The notes under the pieces were generated by a model. The model was not told the DNA's origin, searched no databases, and saw only the letters and a program-made list of their open reading frames with translations. The translations under genes were made by a program, and so were the position numbers. 64,000 nucleotides of DNA from Cristatella mucedo. Its lineage: Eukaryota > Bryozoa > Phylactolaemata > Cristatellidae. Below, piece by piece: positions 1 to 12,895 of the stretch (its first letter is position 1; the number at the start of each line of letters is the position of its first letter). Location of the stretch: contig WPIO01000124.1 in the NCBI GenBank assembly GCA_009760855.2, forward strand, positions 1,120,501 through 1,184,500. The letters run 5' to 3'.

Positions 1-8
1 CTAGTCAC

Positions 9-41
9 GACGCGCGCGCATGCGCACACACGCGCACGCAC
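9..41. repeat. Alternating purine-pyrimidine tract (CG/CA)
   Basis: A degenerate run of CG and CA dinucleotides lies at the window edge. Such alternating tracts can adopt Z-DNA. No gene is visible between here and the LIM exon at 1656; I see nothing else recognisable in 42-1655. Confidence 0.5.
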
Positions 42-1655
42 TGTCAGAAGAGTTTCCGTCATTGAAGAACAAAACTAAAAGAAAAGCCTGTTGCGTGGAG
101 TGAAAAAGAAAAGCCTAAGCTATAGCTGGGCAAAACTAGACTTAACCGACCAGCCTACATTACGCAGCTGCCTACACTCGAAAGAAGGGGCCTGCGAAGG
201 TCGGCAACACGATGTATCCGGCAATCGGCGTAACGGTGCAGCAAGGCTTCGGTCAACAGTTTCAACGGCTCTCAGAGAAGTTAGAGCCCCACCCGGTCTG
301 CTGTTCAGACACAGGTGGCTGGAATGTGTGAAGACCCGGGACTTCAAAGCAGTTTGCACGGCATAAGCAGCCAGCCTGTCCTAAATCAATTATGCAGTCG
401 CCCTCCGATGGTGCTTTAGGAAAATAATTGGTTCGGCTTCAATGATTCAAGTCCGGGCAACCGAATTGGCCGTCACTGTAGAAACAGTCCCTGCAGCCAG
501 CCAGCCAGCTGCAGGCGCCATCTACAAGTCGAGTTGTCCCTCGATGCTTCGGAGCTCCAACCAAAAACCAGCAAACTGCAAAGCTGGAGGAGCTATAAGC
601 CACGCTGCTTCGCTGTTCCTTCACTTGTAAGAAACCATCGCTATCGCCTGCCTGCATAGGAGCCAGGGTCTGGCCACGGCTTCTTCACGATAAGATCCCT
701 GTCCTCTCTGTCCCACCCACCATGCTGCCCAATGAATAGAGCCGCCACCCCAATGACACAGAGCAGCTGCCGAGGGCTGGTTAGAGGCCAGCACCCAGCT
801 CGGCCGAGAGCACTCGGCCCTTGAACCCTTTCTGAGCATGACTTAAGCTTCCCAGAGGAACAGAGTTGGCTCACACGCACAGCTGGACAGCAGCTATCGG
901 GGCTGATCGGCAGGGCATGCCATCATGCAAACACGGATCCGACCTCACAAGCTTGTGTGTCGCACTGTCACGTCCTCAAATCTAGGCCGTCTGTGAATGA
1001 GGGAGCGAGTCTTATATGCAAATCCCGAAAAGAGATCCAAGCAGCAGCGGTGGATGGCGCATTACACCCGAGTGCCACTGAGGATTGGCACCAAACTGCG
1101 TTCGACCGGGCCTGCGTATTATTCGACATGGGTGGCAAACGTGCATGGGTGGCAAACGTTAATAGCCAGAGGTCGCACTAAGCAGATGCCCGCCGAACGT
1201 CTTCATGTTTGCTTTAGCATGCTGTCCTATACATGATGCTTGTTGGCTTTTGTATGCTGCTTGATACCGTGCATTCCAGTAACCCTTGGTAATTTATTCC
1301 CTTGCATCGAGTTGTAAAGTGCCCAGATAGCGACTTAACTATATTACGATGCAATACAAGCGACCTATTATTATTTGTATATATGATGTAGACCGGCCAA
1401 CATAAACAAAAACGAAACCATCATATCAATGCCAGCTTCAGAGCTGGCCGTTGGGAGACAAGCGATCTGAAAGGCGCCTCGAGCACGGGTCGCAACTGCT
1501 CGCCCAGCTCGCGGACAGGTCGGTGCTAACTAATTCGATGCCAGTAACAAGCAGAGTACCGACTTGAAGTGACATGAGCCGCAGGAAAGCCGATCTCGAT
1601 TCATAAGACAGTAAAAGGGGGCTTGAGGGCTAATGCCTCATCCACTAAAACCTAC

Positions 1656-1813
1656 CTCAGAGTGCGAGTACACTTGCAACACTTAAAGCACGTTTTGTGG
1701 TACACCATGTTATCAGCGACCAGCTTCTCCATCTCGTACACTCGCTTGGAGCAGACGCGACACTGCGTGCTCTCCGGGCCACCGCTGGCAGCAGCTGCAG
1801 CTGCGGTCGCCAT
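1656..1813 (-). CDS. LIM-domain protein exon (EPLIN/LIMA1-like, first zinc finger)
   Basis: The minus strand encodes 52 codons plus two bases, starting ATG-GCG-ACC. After a short Ala-rich leader come the zinc ligands of a LIM domain: C18-x2-C21, x17, H39-x2-C42-x2-C45-x2-C48. The stretch VYEMEKLVADNMVYHKTCF resembles the LIM domains of the EPLIN/LIMA1 group, which bind actin. The exon ends ACT-CTG-AG followed by GTAGGT, a consensus 5' splice site (GT at 1655-1654). The split codon begins AG; a serine there would fit the usual 'LSLGNYA' continuation of this family. Immediately upstream of the ATG is a pyrimidine-rich tract ending TTGCAG, a credible 3' splice site, so the exon probably starts at the ATG. 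The frame does stay open further upstream, to about 1882. The second half of the domain is not seen in 1-1655 and is probably outside the window. The LIM call is strong; the subfamily is inference. Confidence 0.8.
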
Positions 1814-2260
1814 CTGCAAGAACCATGAACAGCCAGATGCAAGTAAAAGCAAAGTGCATCGAGCAGCAGCCAAGGTTAACAACAGACGAACAGGAGACCC
1901 CCTCGGAGCACGAGCAGAACGAGAAATCTCTACAGGAGAGTCTGAGCATCTTAAGTCACAGTACCAACCCAGCTATGGCTGCCAACTCAGCTGACTGAAG
2001 CTAAGGGGTACACCAAGGGACCGAGAGCAAGGCCGCAATGACAACACTGACAGATAGTCACAGCCCACCTGACCCAGCAAAGATTGACAAATAAGGAGTG
2101 CCGGATAGTGTGATCTGGCCTGAACCGCGCTATTATCACTAAGGGCTAACTAAATGCTCAGCAAAAGCAAAACCGGAAGTTTCTTATGCTCAGCAGCTCA
2201 AGCAGGCGATGCACTCCTCAGCAGGGCTGGATTGGGCTAGCAGCTACGGGTAAGTGACAA

Positions 2261-2350
2261 ATAATAATAATAGTAATAATAATGCACTTGATAAAGCACT
2301 CTCAGAGAACTCAATCTCTTTCTAGGCACTTTACATTTGCTGCAAAGACA
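2261..2350 (-). mobile_element. LINE A 3' tail fragment
   Basis: On the minus strand this reads as the LINE A 3' end: TTTGCAGCAAATGTAAAGTG, then an AGAGATTGAGTTCTCT hairpin, then GTGCATTATTATTA. The same end is seen in full at 31645-31735. Only the tail is present, a typical 5'-truncated insertion. Confidence 0.75.
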
Positions 2351-4559
2351 AACAAGGCAGATAATCGGGCCACCCGAAAGTGCAGCATGTCATGCTATTT
2401 TATTTTTATGTCTGCGACGACACGAAAGCACCCACGACAGATTGGAACTGCATGTCGAGAGACCGCCGCCAACCAAGCACTGCTGCGCCCAGTGGCAATA
2501 TGTCGGGCTGCACCGTCGGAGAGGAGCCTTCAGCACAAGCACCTAGATACCAAACTGAGAATGCAAATTACAGTATTTCAACCAACCGGCCATTAAATAC
2601 ACCGAGAACAGCAGGTACCTTCACAGAGCTGCAGCAGTTGCACAGCACCAGAACGCCTACACGTCCACGAGGCAATGTGTCTACGATGCACCAGCGCAAT
2701 CGGCATACCCTTTCAGCATCCACTGCTGTGAAGCCCAGCACGATGGAGCAGAACACAAGTACGAACAGGCTGGTCAACAATTGCTACTTCCAAGCACGAG
2801 CCAGAGCAGCTACCAAAAAGATGCAATGACATGTGCATCCACTCTAGAAGCAGCCGTAACTCGACTTGGAAGGGGGTTGTGAATGCACAGAATTGCTACT
2901 GCCACACCATCTAGCGAGACCCGACGGCAGTGGCACTTTTGGCAAGCGTCGGCCGACAGGTGACTAAGATGGACAGCAGTCGCCTACATGCCAACAGCAA
3001 ATCCACGACCGCTCCTTTCAAGCAGCTGAAGAAGTGAAAGGACCAAGAGGGCAGCTGACAAATCGCGAATGACGATACAACCCAGGCAGACAAGCAATGC
3101 CGTCTTTCGGCTTCCCCTGCTGCTGCTGCAAGTGCTGCTGCTGCTGACACGGCCACTTGCTTTACTGCAGCTCTTAGCGACTACTTCTCTGCCGATTGCT
3201 CGATCGAAAACCCATCACTTGCTCTGATGTGCTACTAGCTCTCCCTTGGTCGCTCAAGCCGAGGGCCACTGGCTACAGACTTCACACCGGAAGCAGCTTG
3301 TGTTTTGACAGAACGAGGGAAAAGTCTCGAGAGCAGCATATTCCCCCCAGTCGCTAGACTAGTTTCAGGTGGCGGTGACACGTGAACCAGCGATGGCTGC
3401 TCGCCTCGCCAAGCGTCTTCTGCTTGAGAACTCGCGAAGAAGACTGGGGTGTCAGCTGGCACGCAGGCTGCCCCTAGCCCCTAGCCTGGGAAAGGGTGGC
3501 TGGATGGTGATGGTTGGGAGGGCCGGCTTCGGTGGCCTAAATGATAAGTGGAGCATTCATGGGCAGCCGTCTGATCTAGTCTGTTAAGCCAGCCAGCTGC
3601 ACCAAGCCCAAACTGAAGCCGAAGCAGGTAATGACATAAGCAGCAGAAGCAGGAGGCCCAGCCAAAAAGCTGCTGCTGCCAGACATAAGCCATTGACCCA
3701 GACAGCTCAGCAGGTAATCCTCACGGCATTCCAATGCCCTCTGCAAGCCTACTGCTGCTGCTGTGGGTAACACAGAAGCCCAGCCTGTTCAGCCACCACC
3801 ACACCCCATGGCAAGCCAATCATTTGCAGCTCTGACCTACTCTCTGCTGCTGCTCTGTTCTGCCTACTGCTGCTCCAGTCTTCTATGCCAATTGAACTTA
3901 CACTTAAATGGCTTAGGTTAGCTTCGGCTACAGCCTCCTGCTGCTGAGGTCCATCCAGATTCTTCGAGCTATCCATGCTCTAGCAGCTCATTAGGTCAGT
4001 GGCTGGCTGGGTAGCTCAGAGCAAGCAGCAGGCAGAAGGTGACACTGCATGCACAGCCAGCTAGTGCCGGATCAGACCAACCGGATGGCAGCCGGGCTGA
4101 CACCGAAATGGACGATGCCGTGCAGTGTGTCAGCACTGTTTCCTAGTCCCCCTCATCAGCAGTTCCCAGAACAGCTCAGGCCGAGGGAAGCACAGCGGTA
4201 AGGGGAGGCCCTGATTGGCATGACCTGCCCGGCTGGCTGGCTAGCCGGCTAACCGATACACCTGCTTACCCAAGCCACCTAGCTTAGCTGGCATGTGGAA
4301 GGATGCCTGCTCCATTTATACATACATCTATACAGATGCCCTAACGCTGATCTGCAGCCAAATGGCCTGCTTGATTGCTGTGGCTGCTACTTTAACACAC
4401 ACAAATCTGAATAATTTGCAATTTGCAGAAGTAGGCAAATCTAAGGTATAGTCTGGTGTATTTGGCTGGCTGAGAAGAGGAGAGCAGGAGAGCAACTGAG
4501 CCCGAGCAGCCTTACCCTGGACTGCCCCCCCCCCACTCAACCTGCAGCAAAGCGATGCT

Positions 4560-4745
4560 GGAGAGTTCCTACAACCCACAAGACTGCACGGCTTTCGGTA
4601 GCTTACAGACTTCATCTCACCCAGCACATAGAAAGTGATGAGCACAGCCGAGTCATCCGGAGGACAGCCGAGGAAGCTGGACACCATAGAGGTAGCAGAA
4701 TGGCTGGAAAGGATGCGCCACCGTAGGCAGCAAGTGAGATGACAC
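4560..4745 (-). mobile_element. Degraded LINE B 3' region
   Basis: On the minus strand, GGCGCATCCTTTCCAGCCAT followed by ATGAAGTCTGTAAGCTACCG matches, with substitutions, the 3' region after the LINE B reverse transcriptase at 35480-35570 and the tails at 21640, 23690 and 45955. It is the most diverged of the five copies and so probably the oldest. Confidence 0.55.
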
Positions 4746-5865
4746 AGCACACTATTGACGAAGCAAGTTGCACAGTTTAGGACTTGCAGAGCCAAAGCCC
4801 CTGGTCACCAGTGGTCTCTAAGAAAAAGAATGGAACAGCTAAGTGATTGTTCTGAGAGCACGAGGAGGAGGAGGAATCGAGTGCAGAATCATGCAGAAGC
4901 GATGCAGCAGTTCAGCAAGGCATACATGATCCAACCCAGGCACTAGGACCTGTCGGCCAGAGTGAGAATTGTGCTCTGCATCCGTTTATCAACTGTGAAC
5001 CATTTCAGGTCCTTTAGCAAACATGACACGTAACTAAATTTCTTATCTTCATAGACAGCAAGCAAGACAGTTCCACCACCAACTGTAGAGGTGTGCTGGC
5101 TTTTTTTGGTACCCCTGCCAATATTGAATCGCAGAAGTCCAGTGGGCCGAGTAACTTCAGCCAACTATTTTGGGCAATAGTCCCACCTCCTGGAGCAAAA
5201 GCAAACATGAAGATTAGTTGTGGAGGCAGTCTACATAGTGGGCATCAGCCATAAGGTCAATGGCCAAGTGACAACACTAACACCCAGAGCTGCCAAACTT
5301 CACAAGCCAGCTATCTTGTGAGTGCTGCCCAGTGCCCCGAGGCGGCAGCAGCGGCTGATGCTCTGCTGTTTGCTGCTGATCTGATATCAGCTGAGAACCC
5401 GCCTCCCTCATGAAGACCAGAACATACATCTACGACTTATCAAGAGCTGCCAATAATCCAGGATAATTCAACACAAAGCTGATGGGTGAGCTTGAGCAAT
5501 GCTGGCATGTACCGAGAGAAAACCAGCTTGCCGGCCGGCAGCATCCCTCACACAAGTCAAAATATCCATTAGTCGACAGGTGAAGGCAGCCAGCTGGGCA
5601 AGAGCTAGCTGAAGCTGTCCCAGCTGTGTGCTGAAAGCCAGCCACTGTAGGAGGGGCCAGCGGCTTTGCAGCTAGCAGGAGGACCGACTGAGTAATAGAG
5701 GCAATAAAGTGACACAAACCTAAATAGTTGATTGAGCACTCGGCGATGACAAGGCTGAGGATGGCAGATATGCCGTTAAGCAGCACACGTGAGTCCAGTC
5801 CACCGTATCCAGCACGTCCCAGCACACATCTGTGAGAGAGTGCTGCTGCAGGGGACAAACAAAAC

Positions 5866-5944
5866 TAAGTAAAGTGCATGGAAAGAGATTGAGTTCTCTG
5901 AGGGTGCTAGATCAAATGTATTATTATTATTATTATTATTACTG
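5866..5944 (+). mobile_element. LINE A 3' tail fragment
   Basis: Plus-strand copy of the LINE A end: AAAGAGATTGAGTTCTCTGA, then a (ATT)n tail at about 5921-5941. Upstream RT sequence is absent. I see no gene in 4746-5865. Confidence 0.75.
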
Positions 5945-6225
5945 CTATAAGCGGCTTCGCACAAATGACTGTGAGCAGCCGGTGGAACTCACGAACGAAC
6001 TGCACCGACGAACACCAAGCCAAGCGAACAGCCAGTGCCTTATTTAATTTATAGCTCACTGCTGGGCTGAGCCCTAAGTCACAAAACTCAGTAATAAAGA
6101 TGTATTGAAATGATGTATTGACCGAGCAGTCATTAGACCAGGGGCCAGACACCAGGGATTTGGGGGTGGCTCCCTAAGTCGGTCATGGTAGTAAGTCGGT
6201 CGTGCTAGCTGGACGTGATTGCAGA

Positions 6226-6296
6226 GCTGTAATAATGGAATATTTGTAGTGCCCTCAGAGAACTGACTCTCTGTACGTGCTTCACTCATGCAGAAG
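6226..6296 (-). mobile_element. Diverged LINE A / SINE2-type 3' tail
   Basis: The minus strand contains AGAGAGTCAGTTCTCTGAGG flanked by GAAGCACG and GCACTACAAAT. This is a mutated form of the AAGCGCC...AGAGATT-AGTTCTCT...GGCGCT tail shared by LINE A and SINE2. Too little remains to say which element it came from. Confidence 0.45.
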
Positions 6297-7818
6297 AGCA
6301 ATTTTGATGACATCTCACAGCCGGTTGGCGCCAGACGGGACCGACAGGGACTGCGCAGCCGCCTGTCGACAAGTGGTGCGGCCCAAAGCCGCTAGACAGT
6401 TACGGTCCTGCCTGCCTGCGCGCCAAGACTCGAAGATCGAGGGAATCTCGAATCCTGCTGCAAGAGCTCAGGGAGCTTTCGGGGGGCACACTTTCCTTTT
6501 GCCGGGTTTTCTCTCTCGAGATGCTCGGTGGCTTGGCTCGCTGTGAGCTCGGCCACCGAGCAGCGCCGGAACGACAAGCCCGGAACGACAAGCGCAGAGC
6601 GATTGGCAGACGGGGCCGGCCCACGAGCTGCCCAAGGGATTGAAACTTGACTCTGGAAGTGCTCCCTTGCAGCCCGGGTCAAAGGGCCGCACAACAGAAG
6701 CACTTCGCGACCCGGCAGGCCCCCTTCGTAGAGCGGGCATGTCTCTCGAGGTCGCTCACTGGCCAACCACACGAACAGATATGCTGCTACTGCTGCCGCT
6801 ACTAGGGAGCCCCGGGGCACAGGCGGGCGCCGGGCAAAGCAGCCCCAGCAGCTACAAACAGTGGCTGCAGCGCAGACCAGCGAGCTCAAAGCGACACGCG
6901 ACCGGCATTTCCGGCCTGCCTTTGAGAGTGCCCGCAAATGCAAAGACGAGCTGCTCGGTAAGCAGCTGGCTTCGCAGCACAATGAGTCTGTCTGAAAGCT
7001 CGCGGCTGCAACAATGATGCACAACGTCGGACATACTCGGGGCGAGCTCGGCTTTTACTGGGCGCGCTGTTTGCATGCACTTGCAGCTTGAAAGCTTGCT
7101 CGTGCGAACTCGAGCCAACCGAGACCGGGAATCAATGGTGGACCGGGTGGTGAGCATTGTAGAGGAGAAGCTGCCGGCCAGAGTTCACAGCCGCGGTTTC
7201 GAGTTCAGCTGTTAGATCTGCCGGCTCGACCTGCACCAATGCACATGCAGGTCAGCCACGGACCGCTGACCGGAAAAAACTGCCTCATTGGCTGCTCACA
7301 AAGGCTAAGCTAAGGACCCGAGATCTCGATCGAAGGCAGGCCGCTGTGGAGGCAGCAGCAGCAGCAGCAAAGCCGGCAGCCATTACCCTAAAGGACATTC
7401 GATTCTCGATGGCAGTGGAAGAAAAATATCCATCTTTCTAGCACTTGGACGTTGAGAGAGAATGTACATACAAATCCAGCTGACGGTTGGCCCAAATGGA
7501 TTTTTTCCATGCACCCACCTCTGATGCCTTCGAAGGCACCGGTAGCTACAGGGAGAGTTCGGGTATGTCACCGTCGGGTCAGTACTGTCGAGCTCATCAT
7601 CAATGCCGAGCAGCAGTAGCTCCTCCCTCACCCATCGGAGGCTACGGAGCCTGCTCGGCGCCAAGGCATGGCCGGACTGCTGCCACAGCCGCCGGCCGCA
7701 GCCGCCGTGTCTGCCGACGATGGGAAAGTGCACAGTGCCGAACGAACTCGGCAAGGCATCAGGCTTGGGTACAATAAAAACGCTCAGGCACGAATGAGTG
7801 TGCCTGCTCTTTTGCCTG

Positions 7819-7820
<2 letters not shown>

Positions 7821-7905
<85 letters not shown>

Positions 7906-7930
7906 CAGAGACAGAGACAGAGACAGAGAC

Positions 7931-8029
<99 letters not shown>

Positions 8030-8040
8030 GACAGAGAGAG
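7821..8040. repeat. Compound (AG)n / (AGAGAC)n / (GACA)n microsatellite
   Basis: About 220 bp of uninterrupted low-complexity sequence: AG repeats, then AGAGAC repeats (about 7888-7938), AG again, then GACA repeats (about 7993-8028). It yields long Ser-Leu or Arg-Glu frames that are artefacts of the repeat. Confidence 0.98.
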
Positions 8041-9761
8041 ACTGATCTGGCTTTTGAGACATCCTGCCCAATGAATTTCCGGTACCAGAGAAACACCGGC
8101 AAGGCCACAGGCAAGCCAGCTCCTAACTGCAAGCCAGCATCAACTACGAGCCAGCTCTAACTGTGGCAAGTTTGCGGAGTCATCCTGATTGCTATACCGA
8201 AGCAGACCTGACTGCAAGTGCCATTGCAAATGGCGCCTAGGCTACCATTGACTGCCAAGCTTGCTACCAGCAGCTCAGCTGTGTAGGTCTCCCGGCAAAG
8301 TAGTGCCAAAAAGCACCGGGTCAGAAGTAATGCACTGTACGATAGGCCATGGCTGATTGATCACATGCCATTGCACCCAGTGCACTGTGGCTCAGAAATC
8401 GACAGCCATCTTTTCCTAGAAGCTGCAACTGTGCCTCTGCCGGCTGCATAGCCAGCACTGACTGAACATGCTTCAGCCCCTGTCAGGCTGCCTGAAATCA
8501 AGCCAGCATGGCTCCAGCGGGAAGGGTGCACAGGTTGCCTACTGTGGGCATGCCAACTCACCGTGCTGCTGCTGTCACGGTGGAGCACACCTTTTGCTCT
8601 GCCACCCCCCAGACACCAGCCACTTGCTCGGTCGGCAGGGCGAAACCTCGATCGCCTGGAGTGGTGAGAGCTCTCACCCTCGATTTCGTGGAGTGGAGAG
8701 AGCACTAAGCACAGCCCACGGATGCAGCTGGCGATCGCTGGTGGGGCTGGGTGGTTCTGAACAGCTGCCAGTCTCGATAAGAATGACAGCAGCTGGTCAG
8801 GTCAGCCTGCACTGCCAGACCTGGCTGCTAATTAAGTTATTAACTAAGTGGCAGCTCACGGCCAGCGACCATAAAACACACCAGCCTGCTCTGACTCAGC
8901 AGCAGCTGCCCGTGAATGAACCACGGGCTCATCCAGCCTTTATCTACTACAAAGCCTATACCGAGGTGGTGAGTTTATTTGGCCCCATCGTCTATAAATC
9001 CTGCATCCAGCTGCAGTCACTTAACAATACCCCCAGAAATAAAACATTCACTCGAGACATAGATGGAAAGGAGGCAGATGCCAGGGCCTAAGGCATGCCA
9101 GTGCAACTAGCCACTCAACCAGACCCCCCTACCATTGACCTTGCCCAATTGCTTTTAGCACTGGCAAGGCCCAAAGCTGATAGCCCTTCATCCAAAATTG
9201 CTCAGAGCTGCAACAAAAACTAAAGCCTCCCAAATTCTGATGGTAGTCGAAAGGGTCCACGGGTCTCGTTTGGAGCTATTTCGACGACGGCATGGGTGTG
9301 TGAGTGTGCGCCGGTGGGTGTGCGCGAGCACACAAGTTCGGGAGGGGGCCTGATTCAACCACATGTGGATTTAGTGCAACAGTTCAGCAAACCATGTTCA
9401 CTGCTTGCCACTGCAACTTTCAGGTTCAGAGTCGCCTTCGGGAAAAAAACTAAAGAATGCCTCCTCGACTGAACTATTCCACAAAAAAGTACCGATGCTC
9501 CCTTCCAAACGAGTTGATAGTTTTTACAAGCCTCAGCAAGCCCGGGCACCGACGTCCAAGGCTGAGTATAGCCAACCAAGATTCGTGGTTCATCACGGAC
9601 CACACACTAATTTGTATATACATTCACGGCTAACCGTCGTGCAATGCCTCCAATACTAGCCACCGTGTAGCAGCAGCAAAAGAACACGACTGCACAAGTG
9701 CCAGCCAAGGGCCGAAGAAATAAGCAACGTCGAGCCACGAGACAGACAAAAAAAAATATCC

Positions 9762-9929
9762 TAGCTGATTAAACAGCCTCTTTTTGTATAGCGACAGAAG
9801 AGCCTTTTAGGGCTATCACCACCGCTTGCAGTGGCGATAAAGAATCGCCCACCGCAGGAGTCGAACTCACGACCTCGGTCCCGAGGTCGTGAAAGCAACC
9901 AGCTTACCTAGTGTGCCATCACGGCTCAG
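9762..9929 (-). mobile_element. SINE family 1 copy (tRNA-like head, minus strand)
   Basis: On the minus strand the head reads TGGCACACTAGG, fitting the pol III A box (TRGYNNANNNG). A core ACGACCTCGG-GA-CCGAGGTCGT follows, then a B-box-like GAGTTCGACTCC, a body GCGGTGGGCGATTC and a tail ending AAGAGGCTGTTTAATCAGCT. Related copies lie at 19138, 26270, 28440 and 49477. The A and B boxes support a tRNA-derived SINE; the parent tRNA is not identified. Confidence 0.75.
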
Positions 9930-9934
9930 AAATC

Positions 9935-9996
9935 AGCAGTGATAGCCTTTAAGGCTCTTCTACCGTTATGCAAGACGAGGCTGTTAAATCAGCTAT
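9935..9996 (+). mobile_element. SINE1 tail in opposite orientation
   Basis: Directly after the SINE1 head, the plus strand shows GTGATAGCCTTTAAGGCTCT and then GAGGCTGTTAAATCAGCTA, the SINE1 3' tail without its tRNA-like head. With 9762-9822 it forms an inverted repeat of about 60 bp. It may be an older SINE1 into which the first inserted, or an inversion product. Confidence 0.7.
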
Positions 9997-10420
9997 CGCT
10001 TGTTTTGAGTCGTCGACGTGCGGAGAAAAGTGCACTGAAACCGAACTTTAGAAACCCTCAAATATAAATACACTGCATTTGTATGCAGAGTTCGCTTCAG
10101 CAGGCTGATGGCTTCATTGCGAGTGCGAAAAAGTCAGCTTGAAAGGCAGACCTTCATTCCGTTTTCTCACAAAAACGATACGAAACTCTTGCGCCACGTC
10201 TTCATGACAACTTAAACCAATTGACAGTTACCGTGCACGGCCTGCTGGCTGCTTGTTAATAAGGGAGCATATTTAAGTCTGTCAATGCCTTGAAGGCTTT
10301 GACATGACTACGAATACCACCATGCTACTAACGCCTCTACAAGCAGCAGCAGCTTCAACCCACGAGTGCTGCTCTGGTAATTAATGTTTGCCCTGGCATG
10401 TAATTACACGGGAGACAGCT

Positions 10421-10570
<150 letters not shown>

Positions 10571-12084
10571 GCTGCTGAGGGGCTTATGTGGACACTGACA
10601 GCAGAGGCCGAGCATCGCGGAGGAAGCTCGGGGCTCTGCCGAGCTCAGCGAGTAGCAACGACGACTTTGATTCCAGAATCTGACGTCCAGAATCTGATTC
10701 CAGAAACAAAAATCACGTGATAGCCGGGGCTCTGGGAAAGTAATCCCAAGAGCTGGCGTTTTTAGCCGAGACTCGACAGCTGCTAAGTCATTGCAGGCTG
10801 TGACGTGGGAAGTGGGCAGTTGAGTGCCGGAATTTCGGCACATAGGAGCTGAAGGCCCGAGTTCACTTTAGTACCGGTTGTAGGGCGGGGCAAGTGGAAG
10901 CAGATGAGCAATCTGGGCTGGTGGGGAGCAGAGGAGCAAGAGCAGGTCGGGTAGGCAGGCAGGTGCAAGCCAGCGATGCGACCTTCAGGCCACAGAGAAT
11001 ATCGCGAGGTCAATAGGGTGCTTGATGAAGAGCCAATGAAGCTCGGGCAGAAGTGATGCAACGTGGCAGCTGTGCCGTCGAAGGCACACCAGCAGAGCTG
11101 GTAAGTTTTAGACCAGTTGCAGCCGATTAAGGGTAAATTTACTCGGCAGGTAAATAACAGGGATTTGGTAAAAGTCGGCTCACAACACCAAGAAACCTCC
11201 ACTGGCGAATACTTGCCATGTATAAGGTGTCTAATGTAAGTTGAGAGTGCTTTTGTGATTTAACGTATGCATCAGCACAGGACTGCAACCAGCACAGACG
11301 GTCACATTAGTGAGGAAGCAGACCGAAGGCTACACACGGTAGGAAAGAAGTCGTGCGCGACCTTAGACCTTAGACCTGCATGATGCAGGATTTTCAAGCC
11401 GCCCGAAGCTACGTGGAGGTCACAGATAAAAGTATGCCGGCGGCACAGCAAAACTTCGCGTGACAACCGAGTTTACCTTACTCAAGGCATTACCCAAGCA
11501 TTCAGCTCCACGCTCTCATTTCCCGCTTGCAGGCACCCGCAAACACAAGCTCGTACAAGCGCACGAGCACTGGTGTGGACCATCAAACACCCAGCCAGCA
11601 CAGATCGTGCCGAGGCAAAACAATATGCCGGTGCGAGACATTGAAAAACTCACGACCTCCGAGCAAGAGCGCAAATTCAAGTGAGGACCGGGCATGCACA
11701 AGTCGCAGGTGCAGCAAGAGAAGCAGACTAGGGGCGGCACGGGGGACGAGACGCAGTGGAGGGGGAGTGTGGGGGCCCAGCGAGGGGGCCGTCGACTAGC
11801 TGCACACGATGTCACTCACTTTATTGCCCTTCACTTGCGAATGGTCGCCATTCAGTTGGTCACCGTTGGGCATTTTTGACACGTCTGCTTCAGCCATTTT
11901 GGGATATCTGCAACGCAGCATGCCACAACACGGTTGGAGGCGACCCTCGCACGCCACCTATGCGTACACGATCCAACTTCTGCAAATCACCTCGCCTGAA
12001 GTCATCATAATGTTCTAGGTACAGTTGATGATCTTTTTGCATGGCTATCAAAGCTTAACTAAATCTATGCTGTCATGGACTCAT

Positions 12085-12285
12085 AAAGTGATTCCTTCAC
12101 ATTTGCATGCTGGCCCTGTGCATGTCACCCCTAACCATATTATTCATTTTGTTTGTTTTTCAAGCATGATTTTACTTACTATTCTATTGCATATCACTTT
12201 GCAGCAAATGTAAAGCGCCTAGAAAGAGATTAAGTTCTCTGAGGGCGCTTTATCAAGTGCAATATTATTATATTATTATTATTCC
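12085..12285 (+). mobile_element. LINE A 3' UTR and tail
   Basis: Contains the LINE A 3' UTR signature CATGCTGGCCCTGTGCATGT, then CAGCAAATGTAAAGCGCC, the AGAGATTAAGTTCTCT hairpin, GGGCGCTTTATCAAGTGC and an ATT-rich tail. The reverse transcriptase part is missing. Confidence 0.85.
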
Positions 12286-12895
12286 CATTAAGCTAGTTGC
12301 AAAGCAACTAGATTGCGATTTGGTTCTTATAGGGTTCTATATACAAGACATTGCTATTACTTTTGCAATTTTCGTGGCCGAATTCCTCTGATGATATTGC
12401 TGGACAGAAAAATGGTCATTTACAGGATCTAACTTTTGAATGTAGCTTTATTTAGGCGCGAGTACAGGTAGAAGTGCTAGTCCGTGAATGGCCATGTTTG
12501 GCCCGGGGGTCTTAGCCAAGGAGTAAGGCACTCACTCACACGACCCAGCTAGTTCACGTGTGACAGCCCCCTAAATACCATGGCTGTTTTGCCTGCTATG
12601 TAAATGAGGTTGTTGAATCAGCTAACCTCTACTTTATGGGCCACCAGTTAGGCCACTAGTGTCATTATGGTTTCCTGATGGCAGCCGCCTGACCGACTTT
12701 TGGTCGGCTACCTTCACACATATAAAACCGTCATGAACTTGTGCCCAGGGTAAAAGCAATGCAGGATACAAGGCCTACACTGTGCACACACCTACTGTGC
12801 AAGTAGCAACTGGAAGATTTGGTACAATCAGCAGTGTAAGCAGGCAAACTACTGCTGTCATCGTGGCCCAGCACCAAGGTCAGCTGTAAAAAATA

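Noticed and set aside
7821-8040. Long Ser-Leu / Arg-Glu-rich frames
   Set aside because: Direct translation of the AG/GACA microsatellite.
8468-9091. 207-codon plus-strand frame
   Set aside because: No domain, no codon pattern or splice context, mixed low-complexity composition. It looks like a chance frame.
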